From positions 81,815-145,814 of the forward strand of contig NZ_CACOFR010000003.1 in assembly GCF_902626525.1 (NCBI RefSeq): a DNA stretch of 64,000 nt, given 5' to 3'. The notes under the pieces are model-generated. The model made no database searches. It was not told the origin of the DNA and saw only the letters and a list, made by a program, of their open reading frames with translations. Both the position numbers and the translations under genes were made by a program. This DNA is from an uncultured Prochlorococcus sp. (GTDB lineage: Bacteria > Cyanobacteriota > Cyanobacteriia > PCC-6307 > Cyanobiaceae). The first letter of the stretch is position 1, and the number at the start of each line of letters is the position of its first letter. This document shows, piece by piece, positions 48,048 to 57,030 of this stretch.

Positions 48048-49079
48048 TCAATTTGATGATTTTTTATAATAAGAAATATACCAACTTATGAATTTCTTAA
48101 TACCAACATTTATTGAGGTATTGGGTTTAAAGTTAATTTCATTGACAAGAGAATCTGTATTTGCATAAGTTGCTTTAACGTCACCGGGCTGCATATCTTC
48201 GTAGACTATTTTTGCTTTTTTATTGAGATTCAATTCTATAGCTTTTATATAATCTTCTAGATTTGTTGGTTTAGAATTGCCAATATTAAATATCTTATAA
48301 GGCTTTTGATATTGAGTATTTTTATATGTTTTTTTATTTTTTATTAACTTTTTAATTAATAAGTAGATTGACTCAATTACATCATCAATATAAGTAAAGT
48401 CTCTTACCATTTTTCCATAATTGAAAACTTGTATTGATTTATCATTGAGAATTAAATTAGTAAATTTAAATAAAGCCATATCAGGTCTTCCCCATGGCCC
48501 ATATACAGTGAAAAATCTTAGTCCTACTGTAGGTAGCTTAAATAAATGGCTGTAAGTATGAGCTATTAATTCATTTGATTTTTTAGTTGCTGCGTATAAA
48601 CTTACCGGATTATCTACTTGATCAGTCTCATTAAAAGGTAATTTTTTGTTTCCTCCATATACAGAACTACTACTTGCATAAATAAAGTGATCAACCTCGT
48701 AATTCTTTGACTCCTCAATGATATTCGAGAAACCAACAATATTTGCCTGAATATATGCAGAAGGATTCTCAATGGAATACCTCACACCAGCTTGTGCAGC
48801 TAAGTTGATAACCATTTTAATTTTTGTATTAGATTTTAAATTATCTTCAAAAATTTTCTTTATTTGACTTTTATTTACTATATCTCCCTTAATAAAATTA
48901 AAAATAAGTCCATTTTTAGAGGAAAAATCATTTAATTCCTTTACTCTACTTCTCTTTAAATCTTGATCATAATAAGAATTAAGATTGTCAAGACCAATAA
49001 CTTTAAATTTTTCTTCTAACAATTTTTTGCAGAGATGATAGCCTATAAAACCTGCTGCTCCTGTAACTAAAATACTCAT
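48048..49079 (-). CDS. UDP-glucuronate/UDP-uronate 4-epimerase-like SDR
   Basis: A 343-residue extended SDR. It begins VTGAAGFIGYHLCKKLLEE, has LAAQAGVRYSIENP, SSSSVYGGNKKLPF, YAATKKSNELIAHTYS (catalytic Tyr and Lys), RFFTVYGPWGRPDMALFKF and NIGNSKPTNLEDY. The AAQAGVRYS and GPWGRPDMA patterns are typical of CapI/LspL UDP-glucuronate 4-epimerases. With the adjacent dehydrogenase the product may be a galacturonic acid-type sugar. It is the first gene of the leftward block, ahead of a 200-base AT-rich gap. Confidence 0.92.
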   Translation of the reverse strand: MSILVTGAAGFIGYHLCKKLLEEKFKVIGLDNLNSYYDQDLKRSRVKELNDFSSKNGLIFNFIKGDIVNKSQIKKIFEDNLKSNTKIKMVINLAAQAGVRYSIENPSAYIQANIVGFSNIIEESKNYEVDHFIYASSSSVYGGNKKLPFNETDQVDNPVSLYAATKKSNELIAHTYSHLFKLPTVGLRFFTVYGPWGRPDMALFKFTNLILNDKSIQVFNYGKMVRDFTYIDDVIESIYLLIKKLIKNKKTYKNTQYQKPYKIFNIGNSKPTNLEDYIKAIELNLNKKAKIVYEDMQPGDVKATYANTDSLVNEINFKPNTSINVGIKKFISWYISYYKKSSN

Positions 49080-49281
49080 TTTACTGTTATTAGTTAATGT
49101 TCATAAAGATTTCCAAAATTTTATAATTATTAAATATCACAATAACTTTTTTAAAAGTTTCATTGATTTATTTTATCATGTAATAGTATTATCAATTTTC
49201 AAAAAATAAATTATTCATATAAAAATAATTTTCTTTTATAAGTTAATATATGAATAAATGAGATGAAAAATATTTTAATTT

Positions 49282-49977
49282 ATGCTAAAGCTTAAATACA
49301 TTTTAAAAAGAATCATATTAAAGTTACCATTCGGGTTTCGTTTCAATCAGATAATTAGATCAATATTACTCCTAAGGGAAAGATCATTTAGAGATTTGTT
49401 TTTTGAGGTAAAAAGAAAAGATATTTGCCTTGATTTGGGAGCTAATATCGGAGATGCTTCTCTTGTTATGTGGTTTAAAGGAGTAAGGTTTATATATGCT
49501 TTGGAGCCTAATATTGAGGTTTTTAATATATTAAATAATAATTTAAGAGGTATACGAAATTTTAAAGCCTTAAATATTGCCATTTCTTCTGAATCTTCAA
49601 CTCAGAAACTATACTTACATAAATCAATTTTAGATAAATCAGATAAAAAAAAGATATTGGAATTTTCACAAGCATCTTCTCTAATGGCTGATAAATCAAA
49701 TCTTGGGAATTGTTTTTATGAAATAAAAACAAAAAATTTTAAGGATTTATTTGATTCCTTTGAAAAAAAACCAAATATCATAAAATGTGATATTGAGGGT
49801 GGAGAATATATCATTTATGAGCAATTAATAGAGTTGGCTAAGCAACCTCAAGTAAGAAAAATATTTGTTGAGTGTCACGCAGAAAAATATCCACAATACA
49901 TTGATTTGCATAATGATTTTATTCGTTCAATTAAGGAGAATAATCTTAGAAATAAATTCAGGACTGATTGGCATTAG
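49282..49977 (+). CDS. FkbM-family methyltransferase
   Basis: A 231-residue SAM-dependent methyltransferase of the FkbM type, which methylates hydroxyls on sugars or small molecules. The SAM site is DICLDLGANIGDASLVMW, followed by IYALEPNIEVFNIL and KCDIEGGEYIIYE, a normal pattern. It is the first gene on the plus strand in the island and stands alone. O-methylation of the surface glycan is the likely role. Substrate is unknown. Confidence 0.88.
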   Translation: MLKLKYILKRIILKLPFGFRFNQIIRSILLLRERSFRDLFFEVKRKDICLDLGANIGDASLVMWFKGVRFIYALEPNIEVFNILNNNLRGIRNFKALNIAISSESSTQKLYLHKSILDKSDKKKILEFSQASSLMADKSNLGNCFYEIKTKNFKDLFDSFEKKPNIIKCDIEGGEYIIYEQLIELAKQPQVRKIFVECHAEKYPQYIDLHNDFIRSIKENNLRNKFRTDWH

Positions 49978-50187
49978 ATATATTAACTTCTAGAATTTAA
50001 TATCTTTCAAAAAATCTTTTTCAAGATTTTATTAATTTTTAATCATTAAAGCTTTAATAGATTAATCATTTTTATAGAAAAAATAAATAAAAAAAAGTTT
50101 TTTATGTGATTAATAATATAATTAAAAATGAAAAAGAAATTTTCACAACTATAAAATTTATTTTTAAAGATGAGAAAATTTTTTAAT

Positions 50188-50260
50188 GGGGCCATAGCTC
50201 AGCTGGTAGAGCACCTGCATGGCATGCAGGGGGTCAGCGGTTCAAATCCGCTTGGCTCCA
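50188..50260 (+). tRNA. tRNA-Ala (GGC anticodon)
   Basis: The acceptor GGGGCCA pairs with TGGCTCC at the 3' end (one G-T pair), with A73 at 50260. The anticodon stem CCTGC/GCAGG encloses the loop ATGGCAT, giving anticodon GGC for alanine. D-arm AGCTCAGCTGGTAGAGC and T-loop GGTTCAAATCC are standard. CCA is not encoded. It lies in the middle of the glycan island. Confidence 0.97.
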
Positions 50261-50615
50261 CTTAATCTTTATAGTGATAATAATATTTTAAAAGAAAGTT
50301 ATTTAATAAAATGACTTTTGTCGTTTTTCGGTATCTTTGATTGTTTTATATTAATAATCTGCATATTAATGAAAAATTGAAAGCTTAGATAAGTAAGATT
50401 TAATTCTAAGAGGCTCTATTCAACATAAATTGTTTTATGAAATTATACCTTTTTGTAATGACAAATTGAAAAGCTTATTAGTATAATCAGCTAATAAAAT
50501 TGCCAAACCTAGTTATAGATTGATTAGTGATATCTATGGCATTAATATCCATGATGTCGATCTGTTTTTATTTAAAGTTTGTTATTTAAGTTTCCTAAAT
50601 TAATCATATTTAATA
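50261..50615. other. Intergenic spacer, 355 bases, no supported gene
   Basis: This stretch between tRNA-Ala and the second EpsG-like gene has only frames below 15 codons. It holds a weak inverted repeat, TTATTAG (50475) with CTAATAA (50491), and no clear terminator after the tRNA. I see nothing else I can support. Confidence 0.6.
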
Positions 50616-51716
50616 TTGATGATTGCTTATTTATTACCTTTTTTTATTCTTTCCTTATTAACTTTATTGGAGGAATTAAATAGATTAAAAAGTTTACTAA
50701 AAAATAAATATTTTTATTGTTTTATAGCCTTTTTCTTTATTTTATTTATTGGTTTAAGATCTGAGATCGGTTGTGATTGGTTAAGATATGAAATAATGTT
50801 TGACAAACTATCATCAAAAAGTTTTTCTAACATTTTAATAAATAATTTCGTAAGTGGACCTAATCACGTAATTAAAGAATTGGGACATATTTTCATTACT
50901 CTTTTTTCTAGAAATATTTATATTCTTAATTTAATTTACGCAATTATATTTGTAGTTCCACTATTCTATTATTGTTCAAAAATCAAAAGGGTATATCTTT
51001 CTTTATTAATTTCTTATCCCTATTACATTATTGTTGTAGGAATGGGAACTATTAGACAAGCTGCATGCATATCCATGATAATGCTTTCAATCTTTTTGGT
51101 TTCACAAACTAAATATTTATCCCACTTTCTTTTAACAACTTTTTCTTTACTAATACATCAATTTTCAATATTATTTAATTGTTTTTTGTTAATACCTTTA
51201 ATTCCTAAAATAATTAAGAAAAAATTTTCAAAAAAATATATTTTCTTATTTTTTGTAGTATTAATTTTATTTGTATATAGTTCACCTAGTTATCTTATTA
51301 AAATTTATTATTATATAACTATTCCTTCAGCATTGCTTGGTGAAGCAAAAGGAGCAATTTTTATATGGTTGATAAACTTCTTCCCGTCTTTGATATTCTT
51401 ATTAAATACAAGAAAATTTAATTTTAATTCTTATTTAAATAAAATCTTTATTACCTTTTCTATTTTTGCAATAGCTATGTTACCTTTAGTTTTTTTAAAA
51501 TCAGTTATTGCTTATAGATTATTATTATATGTATTCCCATCAACTATTTTCATAACTTCTAATTTCCCTGACCTCAAACTTTTTAAAATAAAAAGTTTTT
51601 ATATAGTAAATAGTATTATTTTCATTTCTTTTTTGAGCTTGATTTTTTGGCTTAATTTTGCGTATCATGCTTCTTGTTGGTTACCTTATAGAAACTTACT
51701 TTTTCTTAAAATTTGA
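50616..51716 (+). CDS. EpsG/Wzy-like polysaccharide polymerase, second copy
   Basis: Another 366-residue membrane protein with about ten helices. It is clearly paralogous to the gene at 42673-43773: GLRSEIGCDWLRYE, VVGMGTIRQAACISMIML, GEAKGAIFIWLINFFP and AYHASCWLPYRN match its counterparts. The track frame starts at TTG, but ATG at 50619 (MIAYLLPFF) is a better start. It is on the opposite strand to the first copy and follows tRNA-Ala. Two such proteins in one island suggest two polymers or linkages. Confidence 0.8.
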   Translation: MMIAYLLPFFILSLLTLLEELNRLKSLLKNKYFYCFIAFFFILFIGLRSEIGCDWLRYEIMFDKLSSKSFSNILINNFVSGPNHVIKELGHIFITLFSRNIYILNLIYAIIFVVPLFYYCSKIKRVYLSLLISYPYYIIVVGMGTIRQAACISMIMLSIFLVSQTKYLSHFLLTTFSLLIHQFSILFNCFLLIPLIPKIIKKKFSKKYIFLFFVVLILFVYSSPSYLIKIYYYITIPSALLGEAKGAIFIWLINFFPSLIFLLNTRKFNFNSYLNKIFITFSIFAIAMLPLVFLKSVIAYRLLLYVFPSTIFITSNFPDLKLFKIKSFYIVNSIIFISFLSLIFWLNFAYHASCWLPYRNLLFLKI

Positions 51717-52176
51717 AATGGATTAAAATAAATTTTTTAATCTTCCAATTAATGCTGAATAATTTAATATCTACTTATAATTTATATAACCTATTTATAA
51801 TATTTAGCTATACTAAAAACTTTGGAGTTAATCGTAAGTATCAACAATGTGGTGTTTAGTAACTCCCCCTTTCTTAATGAGTATTTATAATAAAGCTTAA
51901 TTAAATAACCAACTGAAACGTATTTATAAATGTATTTATCAACTTATTATTGCTTGGAAAATTCTTATCTTGGCCTACTCTTAGTTGTGGTAAAATACTA
52001 ACATAAACCCTTTATTTGCAACTATTTGTTAGGCTTTTGCCTACTAATTCTCATAGATGGTGTAAAGGGTTAGAATCTTCTTTGATCCATAAATGATGAA
52101 TAAAAAAAGTTATGCCAAAAGAGAGTTTTTATAAGAAAAAAAATATCTTTAAAGCAAAAGTTCTATATATTTAAAA
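51717..52176. other. Intergenic spacer, 460 bases, with a nested inverted repeat
   Basis: No convincing gene is seen; the longest frame (35 codons from 51751) has no support. At 52006-52014 and 52063-52071 the sequences AACCCTTTA and TAAAGGGTT form an inverted repeat, with a smaller hairpin TAGGC-TTTT-GCCTA at 52030-52043 inside. A structured RNA or a relic is possible. Confidence 0.5.
52006..52071. ncRNA. Possible structured RNA with nested hairpins
   Basis: The outer arms AACCCTTTA and TAAAGGGTT pair over nine bases and enclose an inner hairpin TAGGC/GCCTA with a TTTT loop. The nesting suggests an RNA with a three-dimensional fold rather than a simple terminator. No known small RNA motif is recognised. 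The strand is not known. Confidence 0.25.
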
Positions 52177-53124
52177 ATGAATGCATCAAGACCTACTATT
52201 CTTATTCTAGGAGCATCTAGTTTCCTTACGAAATCTCTTGTTAAGCAGTTAGTAGGCATAAATAAATTCCAAATCATTTGTCAAAGTAGGAAAAATTTAG
52301 AAGGGCTTTATGGAAATAATGAATCTAGAATTATTTATCTAAGAATCAATTATTCAAATAATAATTATCCTTCTGAAATATTTAAGAATTGTACTTATAT
52401 AATTAATCTTGTTAATGCATCATCATTAAGCTATAAACAGTTAACAAATTTTAGAAGGTTCTTAAAACATGTAATATTCATTTCAAAAGCTGACTTAATA
52501 CATTTAAGTACAGCTAGTGTTTATGGAAAAAATATGAATAAAATAATTACTGAGTTATCAAAATGCAATCCCAAAAATGATTATCAAAAAAATAAACTAA
52601 AAGATGAAATTGAAATTAAGAAAATTGCTGAATATTTTGATATTAGATTTTATATCTTAAGACCAACAGAAATTGTAGGAGATAAAAGCTTGAATGCAAA
52701 AAAATTTATTAATAATTATAAGTCTAGTTCTCTTATTAAGAAGTATTTTTTAAAATCAATCTACAAGAAAAGATTATCCCATTTCGTTTCATCAAATTTT
52801 TTAATCCAAAATATAATTAAAATAATTGAAGGAAAAATAACTGAAGGTATTTATATAGTTTCCCAAGATAATGAAAGTTTGAATAGTTTTTTTGAAATTT
52901 TAAAAGTAATTGATTCAAAACTATATCCAAAAATAAAAGCTAACAATTTTAATTTTTATTTACCATTATGGTTACTTTTTTCTTTTTTTTATATGATTTT
53001 CAGATCAAATCAAGTTTCAATTAAATCGAGATTCATATCTAAAAATCCGATCATTGATCCACACAATTATTTTAATTTTAATAATGACTTTTTGGAACAT
53101 ATTGATTATGTTTTAAAAAAATAA
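52177..53124 (+). CDS. NAD-dependent epimerase/dehydratase-like protein
   Basis: A 315-residue SDR-like protein with a start ILILGASSFLTKSLVKQL (a divergent dinucleotide motif, GASSFL for GxxGxxG) and the later STASVYG and NDYQKNKLKDE, where Tyr-x3-Lys is kept. The C-terminal part is divergent and includes a hydrophobic region (YLPLWLLFSFFYMIF). Probably a sugar-nucleotide epimerase or reductase, but the weak dinucleotide motif makes activity uncertain. The glycosyltransferase follows 12 bases later, in one operon. Confidence 0.75.
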   Translation: MNASRPTILILGASSFLTKSLVKQLVGINKFQIICQSRKNLEGLYGNNESRIIYLRINYSNNNYPSEIFKNCTYIINLVNASSLSYKQLTNFRRFLKHVIFISKADLIHLSTASVYGKNMNKIITELSKCNPKNDYQKNKLKDEIEIKKIAEYFDIRFYILRPTEIVGDKSLNAKKFINNYKSSSLIKKYFLKSIYKKRLSHFVSSNFLIQNIIKIIEGKITEGIYIVSQDNESLNSFFEILKVIDSKLYPKIKANNFNFYLPLWLLFSFFYMIFRSNQVSIKSRFISKNPIIDPHNYFNFNNDFLEHIDYVLKK

Positions 53125-53136
53125 TAAATAAATATT

Positions 53137-54258
53137 ATGAGAAAAATTCTATTAATTTCTAATTTTTATTCAGAATATATTTCTGCAGGTACTTCTCAAA
53201 GGACAAAAGATATTAAAAAAGGTCTTACTGATTTGGGATGTGAATGTAGAGTAGTAACAATCAAGAGAAGTAGAAATCCTATTCAAAAAGAGCCTGACAA
53301 AAAAGAAATTATAGGAATTAATTCTCTTTCTGGCAGATATGCAATACCTATCTATCCTTTATTAAGATTCTTTAGATTATTAAAAGGTTATAACTTGGTT
53401 CATATAATTGATCATTGGTCGGGGTTGAATATTATTAGCGTAATATTTTGTTTAGTTTCTAAAACACCATATATATATTCTCCCTGCGGTGCATTAAAAC
53501 CTATAGGAAGAAATATACTAATAAAAAAGTTATACAACTTTATTTTTTTAAAATTTCTTTTAAATAATGCAAAATATATATTTGCAGTAACTAAAAAAGA
53601 AAAATCAGAAATAAAACTACTTTCTAAAAAAAAGTTAAAAATTAAAGTTATACCAAATGGAATATGGGAAAAATCTGAAACTAATTTTCAAATAGATAGA
53701 AGAACTAAAAAAAAATTAGAAAATTTAATTAAACCAAAAAAGTTTATTTTATTCGTTGGAAGGCTTAGTTATGTTAAAGGACCTGATATTCTTTTTGATG
53801 CATTTTTGAAAATAAATAATATAGATAAGTATGCTTTAGTTTATGCTGGTCCTGATGAAAATATGAAAGGAGAAATATTAAAAAAATTAAGAAATTTTCC
53901 AAATATTAATGTAATTTTTTTAGGTTCAGTTACACCAAAAGTAAGGAACTTTTGTATGAAAAATGCTCTCTTAACAGTCATTCCTTCAAGAAGAGAAGCC
54001 ATGTCAATGGTTGCTCTTGAGACTTCAATTTTAGGTACACCTTTTATTGCTACAAAATCATGCGGACTATCTGATTTCTCAATTAACAATGCAGGCTTTA
54101 TATGTGAACCTAATTCAAACTCGATATCAAAAAGACTTAATTATTTATTGAAAAATCCAGAAGAAATATTAATTACAGGTAAGAACGCGCAATCCTACGT
54201 TAAAAAAAATTATACCTGGGAGAAAATTTTATTAGAAATGAATTCTTATTTTAAATAA
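53137..54258 (+). CDS. GT4-family glycosyltransferase
   Basis: A 373-residue GT-B glycosyltransferase. It has a start ILLISNFYSEYISAGTSQRTKDI, an acceptor-side segment IYSPCGALKPIGR, FVGRLSYVKGPDILFDAF, AGPDENMKGEI and the EX7E-like PSRREAMSMVALETSILGTPF. Donor is unknown. It is co-oriented with the epimerase upstream and converges on the next gene. Confidence 0.88.
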   Translation: MRKILLISNFYSEYISAGTSQRTKDIKKGLTDLGCECRVVTIKRSRNPIQKEPDKKEIIGINSLSGRYAIPIYPLLRFFRLLKGYNLVHIIDHWSGLNIISVIFCLVSKTPYIYSPCGALKPIGRNILIKKLYNFIFLKFLLNNAKYIFAVTKKEKSEIKLLSKKKLKIKVIPNGIWEKSETNFQIDRRTKKKLENLIKPKKFILFVGRLSYVKGPDILFDAFLKINNIDKYALVYAGPDENMKGEILKKLRNFPNINVIFLGSVTPKVRNFCMKNALLTVIPSRREAMSMVALETSILGTPFIATKSCGLSDFSINNAGFICEPNSNSISKRLNYLLKNPEEILITGKNAQSYVKKNYTWEKILLEMNSYFK

Positions 54259-54292
54259 TTAAACAAATTTTTATATTATGAGAATTCTCTTT

Positions 54293-54320
54293 TTATTTGA
54301 ATTTAATGGGATTCAAATAA
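54293..54320 (+). terminator. Weak hairpin terminator between convergent glycosyltransferases
   Basis: TTATTTGAAT and ATTCAAATAA form a 10-bp stem with an eight-base loop, followed by ATTTT. It lies 35 bases after the plus-strand gene stop. The stem is A/T only, so it is a weak terminator; the minus-strand gene stop falls in its loop. Confidence 0.4.
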
Positions 54321-55403
54321 ATTTTGCAACTTGTTACTCAATGTTGAATAATTAAATATAGGCATTAAGTTTTCTTCATTAATTTTTGATAGAGATTCTT
54401 TTCTTTTTTTTATCTCAATACTATTTAAAGGTTTTATTTTATCTAAAAATTTAGAAAGTTCATTGTTAGATTTAAAAAATTTAGAATTTGGGAATAACTC
54501 CCTATTTATATCAATATCTCTTACTATCAAGGGAATTTCGTAAAGGTCTGCTTCTAAAACGGGTATACCAAATCCTTCATTTTTTGATGTAGAAATATAA
54601 GCTGAAGAGTAGAGTAAAAGATTACAAAGATCTTTTTGGCTAAGTTTTGGGAAATAATTAATATTGGATCTAATTCTATTACCATTGATTGTCTTATTTG
54701 CTTCAATTAACTTTCTTATTTTCTTGTTGGTTGGATATCCTACTAAATTAACATTAAATAAATTTTCAGTTGTCGATAAGGCTTCTAATAAATCTAAATG
54801 ACACTTTCGTGGAGTTAATGTGGCTATATATATTATGTTAGGTAAATCTAAATTCAAAGCCTTATAAATAAAATCATTTTTTTTTAGTTCATTATTAGCA
54901 ATTTTATTTGATTTTCTAATGAAGTCTCTGTTAACAGAATTATATAAATATGAAACTTCTTTTTTTCTTCCTGAGAATTTTTCTATTGCTAGCTTTGAAG
55001 TTTTACTTACTGTTAATATATTTGAATAATTTCTTATAAAGTATAAAAAAATAAAATAAGAAAATGAATTATGCCTTGCAAATTCTTTTTTTTCCCAAGA
55101 TAAATCATGAATTTGAATAAAAATTCTACTCGAAAACAAGGCTAAAATTGAAGGATTAAAATCTGTTATGAAAAAATAATTTTTTAAGATAGAGTAGTAA
55201 AAAATTAAGAGCTCCACTTTTAAAAATTTTATGAGTCTAAAAAATGTTTTTAAAAATATTGAATTATGTTTTTTCTCTTTAATTAATATTAATTTCACAG
55301 GGATGTTAATTTTTTTAATTAAATCTTTTAATAATAAGTATCTATTAAAAGCTCCACTAGTGCCATTAAAATAAGGATAAAGAAGAATTACTTTTTTATT
55401 CAT
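54303..55403 (-). CDS. GT4-family glycosyltransferase
   Basis: A 366-residue GT-B glycosyltransferase. Segments include VILLYPYFNGTSGAFNRYLL, IQIHDLSWEKKEFARHNS, IYIATLTPRKCHLDLLEAL, YISTSKNEGFGIPVLEADLYEIPLIV; the EGFGxPxLEA signature is standard. The donor is unknown. It is convergent with the previous gene, with a 225-base AT-rich gap before the HAD gene. Confidence 0.88.
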   Translation of the reverse strand: MNKKVILLYPYFNGTSGAFNRYLLLKDLIKKINIPVKLILIKEKKHNSIFLKTFFRLIKFLKVELLIFYYSILKNYFFITDFNPSILALFSSRIFIQIHDLSWEKKEFARHNSFSYFIFLYFIRNYSNILTVSKTSKLAIEKFSGRKKEVSYLYNSVNRDFIRKSNKIANNELKKNDFIYKALNLDLPNIIYIATLTPRKCHLDLLEALSTTENLFNVNLVGYPTNKKIRKLIEANKTINGNRIRSNINYFPKLSQKDLCNLLLYSSAYISTSKNEGFGIPVLEADLYEIPLIVRDIDINRELFPNSKFFKSNNELSKFLDKIKPLNSIEIKKRKESLSKINEENLMPIFNYSTLSNKLQNLFESH

Positions 55404-55628
55404 AGTATTCTTTTAAAGCAATTTATAGCTTTGATTTTTTGTTTTTATTAATTTACTATTTTTAATTTATATAATCAAATATTTAAAAGAAATATAAAGA
55501 TTATTGTTTAATGAAATTAAAATTTCAATTTTTTTATAAAATTTGAAATAATACATAATAATTTATAATATTATTAAAATTAATGTTATTAAATTTTAGT
55601 TTCCGCTATTAACACTTAAGAAATATTT

Positions 55629-56321
55629 CTAGATTTGGCAGTCAATGATGTCCTTAAAGTCTTTAAAACAAAAGACATTATTATTTTTAGCATAGTTTTC
55701 AATATCCCTAAATTCAGACCATCTAGATAAAAAGACAAAATCCATTCCTATTTTTTTTGCTGATAAATAATCATATCTACTATCTCCTATATAAATAGAA
55801 TTAGATATCTCATCGATTTTATCTTTGAAAATATTTTTAAATATTTCATCTTTAGATAATGGACTTCCATAAATACCTCCATTAAAACTTTTATGTAATT
55901 GTTTTTTTTTAAAGATATTTATTAGTTCATTTTGGTCTGAACCACTTACTACATACCAAACTCCATCAGAGTATTTTCTATATTCCATTATTTCTATAGA
56001 TATTTCGCATGATTCCAGTTTTTCCCGAACTATTGAGCCATAATTTTCTAGTAATTGTTCTACATTAATACAATTTTTATCTAAATTATGATTTGATGAA
56101 ATAGTTTCAAAAAAATAATTAAATTTTTCATATCTAGATATTCCTCCATTCATTATGTGGAACTGGGCTAATTCTTCAGCCGCCTCATTTCCATAATGAT
56201 AAACCACCTCTTTAAAAGCTTCAGTTTTAATTTTATTTGAGTTAAGGATTATTCCGTCACAGTCAAAAATTAGGTTTTTGTATGATTGCAAATTTTTCAA
56301 TTTAGCCATTAAAAGCTCCAA
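55629..56321 (-). CDS. HAD-family hydrolase (probable sugar phosphatase)
   Basis: A 230-residue HAD phosphatase. Motif 1 is IFDCDGIILNSN (the two Asp residues that attack and protonate), motif 2 is VVSGSDQNELI, and motif 4 is IYIGDSRYDYLSAKK. A cap region of about 80 residues lies between. It overlaps the KdsB-like gene by 20 bases (8 if the internal Met is used), so it is translated with it. By analogy to KdsC it may dephosphorylate the ulosonate phosphate; this is an inference from context. Confidence 0.85.
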   Translation of the reverse strand: MELLMAKLKNLQSYKNLIFDCDGIILNSNKIKTEAFKEVVYHYGNEAAEELAQFHIMNGGISRYEKFNYFFETISSNHNLDKNCINVEQLLENYGSIVREKLESCEISIEIMEYRKYSDGVWYVVSGSDQNELINIFKKKQLHKSFNGGIYGSPLSKDEIFKNIFKDKIDEISNSIYIGDSRYDYLSAKKIGMDFVFLSRWSEFRDIENYAKNNNVFCFKDFKDIIDCQI

Positions 56322-57030
56322 TGATTTTTTCTATGTCATCTGGAACATCAACTGAAATTGAACTTGAGTCACATTCGAACATAAGAACTTTTCTGCCATT
56401 CTCAATGAATCTTAAGATTTCTATATCCTCTCTTTCCTCGAGGAAACCCTTGTTTTGGGTTTTTTTTATAAAATTTAAATCATTCTTGTTATATCCATAA
56501 ATGCAGACTTGTCGCTTTAATCCAGATAAACTTTTATCTATAGATTTGAATCCAGGGATTTGGTTCCTTGACATGTAAATTAAATAATTTTGCTTATCAA
56601 TAATAACTTTAGGTATATTTATTGAATAAAAATCTTCCCAATTATTTATTGGAGCAAATCCATTTACTACTATGGATGGATTTTTAATCTTGAGTTCTAT
56701 GCATTTAGTTATATCTAATGGATTAACAAGAGGTTCATCCCCTTGAACATTGATGAAGTAATCATAATTTAAATCGTTAATAACTTCGGCAATTCTATCT
56801 GTTCCAGTTCTTGCATTCTTGCTTGTAATCAAGCAATTAAAATTATTCTTTTTAACTATATCTCTTATTCTTTCATCATCCGTAAGGATAAAAATGTCAT
56901 TTCTATTAATTGCCTTTTCTGCAGCTTCAGCTACATGAAGTATCATTTCTTTTCCTATTATTTTCGCAAGAGGTTTCCCAGGAAATCTAGATGATTTATA
57001 TCGTGCTGGAATTACAACGCAACTTTTCAT
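56302..57030 (-). CDS. KdsB-like cytidylyltransferase (CMP-ulosonate synthetase)
   Basis: A 242-residue nucleotidyltransferase of the CMP-Kdo synthetase type. It has VVIPARYKSSRFPGKPLAKI, ARTGTDRIAEV, NVQGDEPLVNP and DVPDDIEKI, which are the KdsB signatures. It activates a 3-deoxy-2-ulosonic acid with CTP. Most Prochlorococcus probably lack classical Kdo, so the substrate may be unusual. It overlaps the aldolase gene by four bases (ATGA) and the HAD gene by up to 20 bases, forming a three-gene operon. Confidence 0.9.
   Translation of the reverse strand: MKSCVVIPARYKSSRFPGKPLAKIIGKEMILHVAEAAEKAINRNDIFILTDDERIRDIVKKNNFNCLITSKNARTGTDRIAEVINDLNYDYFINVQGDEPLVNPLDITKCIELKIKNPSIVVNGFAPINNWEDFYSINIPKVIIDKQNYLIYMSRNQIPGFKSIDKSLSGLKRQVCIYGYNKNDLNFIKKTQNKGFLEEREDIEILRFIENGRKVLMFECDSSSISVDVPDDIEKIIGAFNG

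Noticed and set aside
50475..50497. Inverted repeat TTATTAG / CTAATAA after tRNA-Ala
   Set aside because: The stem is nearly all A-T and lacks a T-run, so it is not a convincing terminator.
51751..51858. 35-codon frame in the 460-base spacer
   Set aside because: It has no ribosome site, no motif and no neighbour context; chance in AT-rich DNA.
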